This document shows positions 1-6,669 of a stretch of 17,063 bases of DNA, one piece after another. The DNA comes from JANXSG01 sp038203935. Its GTDB lineage: Bacteria > Armatimonadota > Chthonomonadetes > Chthonomonadales > Chthonomonadaceae. Position numbers and translations under genes: made by a program. Location of the stretch: contig JBBRDM010000120.1 of the NCBI GenBank assembly GCA_038203935.1, forward strand, positions 1 to 17,063, read 5' to 3'. The notes below the pieces were generated by a model. It did no database searches and was not told where the DNA came from. It saw only the letters and a list, made by a program, of their open reading frames with translations. Each line of letters starts with the position of its first letter. The first letter of the stretch is position 1.

Positions 1-883
1 CGTTGTCTGGCTTGCCCTCGATTAAAAGCGGATAGAGATTTAGAACTGTTTTGGAGCTACCTCGCTGTATTGTTACGCTAGATAACGAGGCCCGGTCAAG
101 AGTGCCGCCTGATTCTGCGATAGCATGCGCAATCGTTACAGAGCTTCCGTCGATCGGCAGCGGGAAGTTACCCGGCTTGAGTACCGCTCCTATGACGCTG
201 TAGACTGGTATTGGTGGCTCCTCGTTCGCATTTAAAATGAGCGTATCGCCTGCTTTAAGTGGAAGATCAGCATCAGAATCCGGTGATTGGCCTGCGATCT
301 TCATAATATCAAGTTTGATATTCTTGAAATCTCTCAGCAGACTGCCCGTTACCAGCTGCGTTTTAGTTGGCAATCCTCCACCCAGTGCAATAAGGCCAGA
401 TACACGCATTCCTTTACGAAGCGGAAACTGTCCGCTCAGTTTGGTGCCGATAACGGTAACCATTCTCGAGTGGCTTTCCCGTATCGCTACCGATAGTTCT
501 AGATTATTGTAGAGCCGCTCCAGCCCTTTGGTGATTTTAGTTTTTAGTTGTGCGAGGGTCAGGCCTTCTGCTTTAATATCATCGGTAATTCCGGTGATAT
601 GTATCGTACCATCGGATAGCACCGTAACGGTATCATCAATTTCCGATTGACCAACCGATTTGACGGTGATAATATCGTCTACCCCGATAGTGTAATCCGT
701 ACTCAGCACAACAGATTGATCCTTCGGCTCCTGTGCTGGCGGATCCGATCTGCTTATTGTGGGCATGCTCCACGTAAACGCCAGAATCAAAATCAAAGCC
801 AACATAGGTCTGAATATGGTAATTCTGCGATCAATTGGACTGCCTGAGCCAGTTAAGTTTAATATTGAATATAACACTTTCAT
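1..883 (-). CDS. Polysaccharide export protein (Wza/OtnA type), C-terminus cut by window edge
   Basis: Translating the minus strand from ATG at 883 gives 294 codons with no stop before the left edge. The N-terminus carries a hydrophobic export segment at about residues 27-40, with Met27 as an alternative start. A Poly_export domain at about 60-135 opens with the typical TDYTIGVDDIITV stretch. An SLBB-like domain follows at about 142-217, and a second begins at about 226 (YSVIGAVLKPGNFPL). This family forms the periplasmic/outer-membrane channel that passes capsule or exopolysaccharide out of the cell. Only 7 bases separate the start from the stop of the upstream tyrosine autokinase, and the likely Shine-Dalgarno AAGGAG (894-899) lies in that gene's last codons, so the two are probably translationally coupled. 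There is no clear lipobox, so whether it is a lipoprotein like E. coli Wza is open. The family call is firm and the exact polymer unknown. Confidence 0.9.
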   Translation of the reverse strand, partial: MKVLYSILNLTGSGSPIDRRITIFRPMLALILILAFTWSMPTISRSDPPAQEPKDQSVVLSTDYTIGVDDIITVKSVGQSEIDDTVTVLSDGTIHITGITDDIKAEGLTLAQLKTKITKGLERLYNNLELSVAIRESHSRMVTVIGTKLSGQFPLRKGMRVSGLIALGGGLPTKTQLVTGSLLRDFKNIKLDIMKIAGQSPDSDADLPLKAGDTLILNANEEPPIPVYSVIGAVLKPGNFPLPIDGSSVTIAHAIAESGGTLDRASLSSVTIQRGSSKTVLNLYPLLIEGKPDN

Positions 884-890
884 TACCTAA

Positions 891-3578
891 CTACTCCTTG
901 TCAGAATCTAACGAATCTGATTTATGCCCATTACTGGATGTGGTATCAGGCCGTGTGTCTGGCTTCGCAGCGGAGGCTATGGCAGACCGTGGCGTCTTAG
1001 ATTCTACAGATTCGATATCATCCCACGGATTTGCGGAAGCATTGATGTGCCCCTTACCGCTGCCGTTACCGTTTCCATTGGCGATATCACCTCGGGTCGC
1101 TTTGTAGCCGCCGTAGTTCCCGTAAGTTCCTCCACCGTAGTATCCATAGTATCCGTAGTAATCGTTTCTGCTCTCCGGCTCATATTTATTCAGGACGACA
1201 CCCAGCACTCTTGCCTGAGCCTGCATAAGCAGTTCATGCCCGTGTTTGAGCTGCTGTTTGCTGAGCGCTTCGTTTCGCATTTTGTTTTTTTTCCGATTTT
1301 TTGGAGTGAAGATATTCGCTGTATTTTCAACAAGATCTTGACCGAATTTTGAAGCCTGTTTGAACCAGTTGCCTGACGACTGTTTGGCATGATTACCAAT
1401 ATGTATAACATAGAGTACGCCATCGACCGTAGTCGCCATCACCTGCGCATCGGCAACGCTCAAAGTCGGAGGGCTGTCGAAAACTACGATGTCTGCGCGC
1501 TCTTTGAGAGCTTCCTGTATCTCTTCCATTCTGCGTGAGTTCAGCATTTCTGTCGGGTTCGGCGGCTCGGGACCGGCAGTCAGTACCTTTAGATGAATTG
1601 TTTCATGCGCAGCATACGGATGCTCGATCTCGACATCACGCATCACAGAATCTATATCTTCCACTTCGACAGTTCCATCCAGGAGTTTCGTTAAACCCGT
1701 GGTATTGCGAATTCCGAATTTATCGTGAATAGTGGGAAGCCTGAGATCGATATCTACCAGGATTACTTTCTTATTATCCATAGCCATCGCCACAGCCAGG
1801 TTCACTGCAGTGGTCGATTTGCCTTCGCCAGGTTTGGTACTGGTAACCATGATGGTTTGCAGCGGCTCACCGAGAGCGGCAAATTTCACATTGGAGCGCA
1901 GTTTTCGGAAGCTTTCCAGCACTGATATTCGTTTGTCAGCGGCAAGTTTATCATCGCCGTTGATACGTGCCGTCAGCAGCCGCATATTCTCACTGTCGAT
2001 TCTGGGAATGACGCCGAGAACAGAGAGGCCCGGGAGCAGCTTACGCGCATCATCCACAGAGTTGACTCTATCATCAACGAACTCTTTCAGCATCGCAAGA
2101 CATATTCCAATCAGCAGTCCAGCAAGCGAGGAAAAAAGTACGATCTGGAACTTCTTTGGCCGGATTGGTGTCGGATTGTAAGTCGCATGCGTCAGTATGG
2201 AAATAGGCGATGTGCGAGACTGCTGCTCGAGTTTCAAGTCAGCAAGTTTTCCCTGAAGAAAGCGATATCTTTCCTGTTTGAGATCCATTTTCTGAAATAG
2301 TCTGTCGCTTTTAAAAGAGTTTTTACCCAGTTCCGTAATTTTATCGAGTAGTTTAACTTCCTGAACCCTGATGGAAGACAGCTGGGCTTCTTTCTGTTTA
2401 ACCTGTGCATTCAGGACGAAAAGCTGAGATTTGGTATCGTCAAGATCAGGATTTGTTCTCACCGTTTTTGTAGGAATATTTGCCGGGAGTTCTTTTAACT
2501 GAGACTGCAGGCTGTCAATCTGTGCACTCAGCGATTTAATAGTTGGGTGAGATGGTTTCAAATACTCGAGTTTCGCCTGAAGCTGCGCCTGCAGATCACT
2601 CACTTCTGCCGAAAGTTTCGCTATGGCTGGATTCGTCGTCATCTCCGTTGCGGTTAAATTGGATGGCATTCTTTTAAGGTTTGCGAGGGAGGCTGCAATT
2701 GTCGCACGCTTACCCTGGATATCCGTTTCTGTCTGATGATCGGTTTCTTCAAGACTTGCCAATCCCTGATTCAAGGCATCGAGCTGCGTATTATAGTCAT
2801 ACATCTTTGAATTTTTCTTAAAATCTTTGACTTTATCTGCAACTTCGGTCCAATCATCTTGTGCTTTCTTAGACTGTGCTTTTGCATAATCTATCGCAGC
2901 TTGCAGCTGACTCTTACTCGCTTCAGTATCGTGTTTGATATAGAGCTTCATAAGATTTTCCGCAACGATCTGTGCCGCGTACGGATCAAGCGCTTCGACC
3001 GCCACGGGAATAATATCCACTTTGTCATCAATATCTGGAGTAAGAATCTTTATTGAATTGGTAGAAATAGATCTTCCACTCCGGTAAAATGGATTATGCT
3101 TCAGCAGATCCCGAATGGGATCTGGTTTCGGTACTGCTGGCACATCATCCTGCAGATCTGTATCATCAAGAGATTCAGAGTTATCTTTGTTCTCTTTTTT
3201 CGTTTTATCGATGAGTTTTTTGTTCGCTATATTATCATCTTGCTCACCCGGGTCTTTGTAAATGTCCAGACTATTCATAACCGCCTGCTCGAGCAGAGGC
3301 TGAATCATCAAAACTTTAGTCTGAGTATTCAGATAGCGAGAAGAGCCGCCCTGAAGCGATTCGAGCGGATCGGTTTTCTGGGAGACAATCTTTTCGTTCG
3401 CCTGATCTATCAGCAGCGAGGCTTCACTCCGATACCAGGGATGAAGTTTATAAGCAACGATTGCACCAATAAGCGTGATGGTCACAAAAGTTGTAAAGAC
3501 AATTGCTTTACGTCGGCGAAGCAGATCAATATAATCTCTAAGAGATATTTCACCTTGCGGGGCTGTCTCTTCATGCAT
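891..3578 (-). CDS. Polysaccharide co-polymerase / bacterial tyrosine autokinase (Wzz-Wzc type)
   Basis: 895 aa from ATG 3578. I prefer this start because AGAAGGA lies about 10 nt upstream and the protein opens with a typical Wzz N-terminus (ISLRDYIDLLRRRK). The frame stays open to a TTG at 3665, which has no Shine-Dalgarno. Order of parts: first membrane helix about 25-44; long periplasmic coiled coil about 220-450; second helix about 477-496; cytoplasmic kinase with ESFRKLRSNVKF (555-567), Walker A PGEGKST (583-589), Walker A' VDIDLR (608-613) and Walker B VVFDSPP (698-704). A tyrosine cluster (807-825) is followed by about 70 hydrophilic residues. By family knowledge, such proteins set polysaccharide chain length and cycle autophosphorylation on the tyrosines. 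Fusion of Wzz and kinase in one chain is the usual diderm arrangement. An unusual Lys-rich insertion lies at about 736-783. The export-protein gene follows after 7 bases. Confidence 0.93.
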   Translation of the reverse strand: MHEETAPQGEISLRDYIDLLRRRKAIVFTTFVTITLIGAIVAYKLHPWYRSEASLLIDQANEKIVSQKTDPLESLQGGSSRYLNTQTKVLMIQPLLEQAVMNSLDIYKDPGEQDDNIANKKLIDKTKKENKDNSESLDDTDLQDDVPAVPKPDPIRDLLKHNPFYRSGRSISTNSIKILTPDIDDKVDIIPVAVEALDPYAAQIVAENLMKLYIKHDTEASKSQLQAAIDYAKAQSKKAQDDWTEVADKVKDFKKNSKMYDYNTQLDALNQGLASLEETDHQTETDIQGKRATIAASLANLKRMPSNLTATEMTTNPAIAKLSAEVSDLQAQLQAKLEYLKPSHPTIKSLSAQIDSLQSQLKELPANIPTKTVRTNPDLDDTKSQLFVLNAQVKQKEAQLSSIRVQEVKLLDKITELGKNSFKSDRLFQKMDLKQERYRFLQGKLADLKLEQQSRTSPISILTHATYNPTPIRPKKFQIVLFSSLAGLLIGICLAMLKEFVDDRVNSVDDARKLLPGLSVLGVIPRIDSENMRLLTARINGDDKLAADKRISVLESFRKLRSNVKFAALGEPLQTIMVTSTKPGEGKSTTAVNLAVAMAMDNKKVILVDIDLRLPTIHDKFGIRNTTGLTKLLDGTVEVEDIDSVMRDVEIEHPYAAHETIHLKVLTAGPEPPNPTEMLNSRRMEEIQEALKERADIVVFDSPPTLSVADAQVMATTVDGVLYVIHIGNHAKQSSGNWFKQASKFGQDLVENTANIFTPKNRKKNKMRNEALSKQQLKHGHELLMQAQARVLGVVLNKYEPESRNDYYGYYGYYGGGTYGNYGGYKATRGDIANGNGNGSGKGHINASANPWDDIESVESKTPRSAIASAAKPDTRPDTTSSNGHKSDSLDSDKE

Positions 3579-3588
3579 TCTGGCGTAA

Positions 3589-3596
3589 TCCTTCTT
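3589..3596 (-). promoter_or_regulatory. Ribosome binding site deciding the autokinase start
   Basis: On the minus strand this reads AAGAAGGA, with the GAAGGA core 10 nt upstream of ATG 3578. The only longer option, TTG 3665, has no purine-rich site before it, so ATG 3578 is taken as the start. Confidence 0.55.
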
Positions 3597-3687
3597 CTGA
3601 AACTTGACCTTTTTTAATCGCTTCTCTAAGCGTTGAAATATATCTGCGGCCAGGCAGAAATACAAAAGTTAAAAAAATGTTATGATT

Positions 3688-3750
3688 AATACCTGTTTAG
3701 GTATTCCATATTTGTTCGATTTTTAGGAATTGACGATAACTATTCCATAT
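3688..3750. repeat. Small repeats in the divergent control region
   Basis: Two repeats lie between the divergent autokinase and lpdA genes. TATTCCATAT occurs as a perfect 10-bp direct repeat at 3702-3711 and 3741-3750, 39 bp apart. The right copy sits in the spacer of the lpdA promoter. AATACC (3688-3693) and GGTATT (3700-3705) form a 6-bp inverted repeat whose right arm overlaps the left direct-repeat copy. A regulator binding here could control one or both transcription units. The repeats are seen directly; operator function is inference. Confidence 0.5.
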
Positions 3751-3758
3751 GCTATACT
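3730..3758 (+). promoter_or_regulatory. Sigma70-type promoter for lpdA and the BMP gene
   Basis: TTGACG (3730-3735) and TATACT (3753-3758) are separated by exactly 17 nt, and TGC directly before the -10 gives an extended -10 motif. Each hexamer matches the consensus at 5 of 6 positions. Transcription would start near 3765, giving a leader of about 105 nt before the TTG start of lpdA. A start here also places the whole N-terminal extension of lpdA on the message. Confidence 0.8.
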
Positions 3759-3856
3759 TTTGTCTTGAGTAAAGTACAGTTATTATACCACTCTAACCCT
3801 CTATGAAAAACTCGTCCGTTAATTCGAAGTGCAGCTCATAGCCTGAGGAGTATAGT

Positions 3857-3874
3857 ATGGAGGCGCCCGCTTGA
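3857..3874 (+). CDS. Possible five-codon leader ORF (MEAPA) coupled to lpdA
   Basis: ATG at 3857 is preceded by GAGGAG (3845-3850) at an ideal 6-nt spacing and encodes Met-Glu-Ala-Pro-Ala before TGA at 3872-3874. That stop overlaps the TTG start of lpdA at 3871 in the form TTGA, so a terminating ribosome would sit on the lpdA start codon. The ATG also overlaps the GGAGG that serves lpdA. Everything here is visible in the sequence. Whether the peptide is made, or the ATG is fortuitous, cannot be decided without expression or conservation data. Confidence 0.35.
   Translation: MEAPA
3859..3863 (+). promoter_or_regulatory. Ribosome binding site for the TTG start of lpdA
   Basis: GGAGG, a perfect match to the Shine-Dalgarno core, lies 7 nt before TTG 3871. 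This is the main reason for choosing the long form of the protein. Confidence 0.65.
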
Positions 3875-5550
3875 GCGAAGAAAAAAATGCATGCAAACCC
3901 CCTCAAATCGTGCATGAAAACGATCGAGTCAATCATTTGACGACTCAAACCGGCAAAAATGTTCAGATTAGCAATACTGTAGCAATGCCTACGAGATCTC
4001 CAAGAGAATCCATGGGTTCACAAATAATAGAAGATAATCAACTTAATGAAGTGGTGGAGCGACTTTTAATGCCCCACCCAGAGGAGCAGCACAGCATGTC
4101 CCCAACGGGAGAATTTGACGCCGATGTGATTGTAATCGGTTCTGGCCCAGGAGGCTATGTCTCCGCAATACGAGCCGCTCAGCTTGGCGCGCGAATCGTG
4201 TGTGTCGAGAAAGAAGCATCCGAATGGGGTGGCACCTGTTTAAACTGGGGATGTATCCCAACGAAAGCGCTGATTGCCAGCGTAGAACGGCTTCACCATG
4301 TTAAAACTGCGGATGCCATGGGCGTGCTTATTAAAGGTGAAATAGGTTTCGACTTCACCAAAATGATGGATCGCAAACAAAAGGTTGTGACTACACTTCG
4401 CGGTGGAGTAGGCGCTCTGCTGAAAAGTAATCATGTGCGTTCTGTGGTTGGCGCTGGCAAAATAACCGGCCCAAACAGCGTGGAAGTTACCGGTGCAGAT
4501 GGTAAGAAAGAGACCATCACTACTAAAAGTATAATTATCGCCACTGGTTCTGTTCCGATCATGCCGCCTGTGGCTGGCCTGGAAAGAAATCCTGCCGATG
4601 CTCGCGGTACAAGTTCGAATGGAATATGGACGAGCGACGAAGCGGTATACGCCAAAGATTGCCCCAAGAAAATGGTTGTCATTGGGGCGGGCGCAGTCGG
4701 CTTAGAATTCGCCTATGTATACCGAAATCTGGGTGCGGAAGTCGACCTGGTTGAGATAGCGCCGGAAGTGCTGCCGCTGGGAGATCGTGAAATTGGAGCA
4801 GAACTGCGAAAACTGATGACCAGGCAGGGAATCAAATTCCATATATCTTCCAAAGTGGTGAAGGTCGAGCATAAAGCGAATAAAAGATTGGTCACGGTCG
4901 AGGATGATAAAGGCGGAAATTCCATAATCGAGTGTGATGTTATTCTGGTTGGCGCGGGGCGCAAAGCGTATTTCGATGGCCTTGGCTTGGAAGCAGCGGG
5001 AGTCACCACTTCTCGAAGAGGAATCGAAGTCGATGAGCATCTGCGCACCAACATACCAAGCATCTACGCGATTGGCGATGTAACGGGCAAGTTGCTGCTC
5101 GCCCACCTCGCCTCGCACATGGGAATTGTTGCAGCGGAAAATGCAATGGGGCACACGGTGAGGATGGACTATCGGGCAGTTCCTGCGCCAATTTACACCG
5201 TGCCTGAAGTGGCTTCCGTCGGGCTGAGCGAAGAAGAGGCGAGAGCGCAAGGTTACGATGTCCAGACCGGACGATTCCCATTCCGTCCGCTCGGCAGAGC
5301 AATGGCTCTAAACGAGCAGGATGGATTTATAAAAGTGGTCTCGGAAAAGAAATATGGGGAACTGCTTGGTGTTCACATTATAGGACCCTACGCGACTGAG
5401 ATGATTCACGAAGCGGTGATTGCTATCAAACTTGAGGCGACGGTTGAAGAATTGATGACGAATATACACGCGCACCCGACTCTTTCGGAAGCGATGGGCG
5501 AAGCTGCTCTGGACGTAAAAGGTGAAGCAATTCATAAAATGCGGAAGTAG
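3871..5550 (+). CDS. lpdA: Dihydrolipoyl dehydrogenase (E3) with N-terminal extension
   Basis: 559 aa from TTG 3871; the flavoprotein proper begins near residue 84. E3 reoxidises the dihydrolipoyl groups of 2-oxoacid dehydrogenase or glycine cleavage complexes, using FAD and passing electrons to NAD+ in the cytoplasm. Visible motifs: FAD site GSGPGG (90-95), redox disulfide C123/C128 in GGTCLNWGC, NAD site GAGAVG (272-277), second FAD motif YAIGD (399-403), and the dimer-interface catalytic pair H535/E540 in HAHPTLSE. The first 75 residues are polar and not a lipoyl domain. They contain only one helix-like stretch (about 56-67) and make the protein longer than the usual 460-480 aa. ATG 4096, with GAGGAG 9 nt upstream, would give a normal 484-aa form and may also be used. 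No E1 or E2 genes lie nearby. The BMP lipoprotein gene follows after 11 nt, probably in the same operon. Confidence 0.93.
   Translation: MSEEKNACKPPQIVHENDRVNHLTTQTGKNVQISNTVAMPTRSPRESMGSQIIEDNQLNEVVERLLMPHPEEQHSMSPTGEFDADVIVIGSGPGGYVSAIRAAQLGARIVCVEKEASEWGGTCLNWGCIPTKALIASVERLHHVKTADAMGVLIKGEIGFDFTKMMDRKQKVVTTLRGGVGALLKSNHVRSVVGAGKITGPNSVEVTGADGKKETITTKSIIIATGSVPIMPPVAGLERNPADARGTSSNGIWTSDEAVYAKDCPKKMVVIGAGAVGLEFAYVYRNLGAEVDLVEIAPEVLPLGDREIGAELRKLMTRQGIKFHISSKVVKVEHKANKRLVTVEDDKGGNSIIECDVILVGAGRKAYFDGLGLEAAGVTTSRRGIEVDEHLRTNIPSIYAIGDVTGKLLLAHLASHMGIVAAENAMGHTVRMDYRAVPAPIYTVPEVASVGLSEEEARAQGYDVQTGRFPFRPLGRAMALNEQDGFIKVVSEKKYGELLGVHIIGPYATEMIHEAVIAIKLEATVEELMTNIHAHPTLSEAMGEAALDVKGEAIHKMRK
4081..4086 (+). 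promoter_or_regulatory. Candidate ribosome binding site for an internal lpdA start
   Basis: GAGGAG lies 9 nt before the in-frame ATG 4096, which would start the protein a few residues before the FAD-binding strand, as in ordinary family members. It competes with TTG 3871 as the true start, or both may be used. Confidence 0.45.
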
Positions 5551-5561
5551 GAAACTTAACC

Positions 5562-6629
5562 ATGAGAGCATCGTTCAAGATTGAAACCGCATTACTGTTC
5601 AGCGCTTTGTCAGTACTGATTGGATGTGGAGCGCCTAAGCCTGAGGTGAATAACACAACTACGCCTTCTGCTACCGGTGGCCCAAAATCTACTGTGCGGG
5701 CGGCTCTTGCCCTGGATATTGGCGGGGTGGACGATAAGTCGTTCAACTCCGCAGCCTGGCAGGGCCTGCAGATGGCTGAAAAACAGCTTGGCACCGAAGG
5801 GAAATTTGTAAGCGCCCAGAATGCTTCTGATTACAAAAATAATCTCACACTTTTCGCATCCCAAAACTACGATATTGTTTTCGCCGTGGGCTATCTTATG
5901 GAAGATGCGGTTAAAGATGTTTCAGCGCAGTTTCAAAATGTTAAATTTGCGATTGTAGATGGAAATGCTCCAGAGCGTCCGAACTGCGCTTCCCTTCAAT
6001 TTAAAGAGGAACAGGCAACTTTTCTCGCTGGCTTCCTGGCTGCATCAGTGAGTAAAACGAAGTGTATCGGTTTTGTCGGAGGCCAGGAAATAGCCCTGAT
6101 TAAGAAATTTGAGGCGGGATATCGCGCAGGCGCAATTACTGCTAAACCAGATATTAAAGTGCTCTCAAGCTACACGGGGGACTGGGACGATGTCAGTAAG
6201 GGCAAAAGCCAGGCGCAGCAGGAGTTTGCAAACGGCGCCGATATAGTTTTCCAGGCGGCTGGAAAAGCCGGTCTTGGCGTGATCGAAGCTGCGAAGGAAA
6301 AAGGAGACGGATTCTACGCCATCGGAGTAGATCAGGATCAAGACAGCATTGCTCCCGGCAGGGTTCTGACGAGCGTTCTAAAACGGCTTGATAATGCGGT
6401 GCTCGATACCATTAAGCGTGTGAAAGAAGGAAAATTCGTCTCCGGAAAGCAGCTTTACGATCTCAAATCGGGAGGAGTGGGGCTGTCTGAAATGAAGTAC
6501 ACCAAAAAAGATATTCCAGCCGAGGTGCTTACTAATCTCGATAAACTCACTAAAATGATAGAGGATGGGACAGTAGTTCCGCCTACCACGCTTGATGAGG
6601 CTTCCAAGTTTTCCCCTCCAAAAATATAG
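5562..6629 (+). CDS. BMP-family substrate-binding lipoprotein (nucleoside-type ABC importer)
   Basis: 355 aa. A short signal peptide ends in the lipobox LIGC with Cys22 as the lipidated residue, followed by a low-complexity Thr/Pro linker to about residue 44. The mature part matches the BMP family (basic membrane protein/TmpC/PnrA type): DIGGVDDKSFNSAAWQGLQ (52-70), a GFVGGQEIALIKKFEAGY stretch (170-187), YTGDWDD (204-210) and the VFQAAGKAGLGV hinge region (229-240). By family knowledge such proteins bind purine nucleosides or related ligands outside the inner membrane and feed an ABC importer. The matching ATPase and permease genes are not in this window. The start follows the lpdA stop after 11 nt with a modest AGGA site, so it is probably co-transcribed with lpdA. 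The ligand is unknown. Confidence 0.9.
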   Translation: MRASFKIETALLFSALSVLIGCGAPKPEVNNTTTPSATGGPKSTVRAALALDIGGVDDKSFNSAAWQGLQMAEKQLGTEGKFVSAQNASDYKNNLTLFASQNYDIVFAVGYLMEDAVKDVSAQFQNVKFAIVDGNAPERPNCASLQFKEEQATFLAGFLAASVSKTKCIGFVGGQEIALIKKFEAGYRAGAITAKPDIKVLSSYTGDWDDVSKGKSQAQQEFANGADIVFQAAGKAGLGVIEAAKEKGDGFYAIGVDQDQDSIAPGRVLTSVLKRLDNAVLDTIKRVKEGKFVSGKQLYDLKSGGVGLSEMKYTKKDIPAEVLTNLDKLTKMIEDGTVVPPTTLDEASKFSPPKI

Positions 6630-6669
6630 GGACGGTGCAGGCCTCGATGTTTAAACAGCATCGTGTAAA

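Noticed and set aside
3579..3665. Upstream extension of the autokinase to TTG 3665
   Set aside because: No ribosome binding site precedes the TTG, the added 29 residues are unlike Wzz N-termini, and ATG 3578 has a good site.
4702..5302. Overlapping minus-strand open frames of 99-182 codons inside lpdA
   Set aside because: They lie wholly inside a strongly conserved flavoprotein gene and have low-quality composition with no recognisable motif.
6645..6663. CGATG/CATCG hairpin between the BMP gene and the convergent membrane-protein gene
   Set aside because: Only 5 bp with a 9-nt loop and no T-run on either strand, so not convincing as a terminator.
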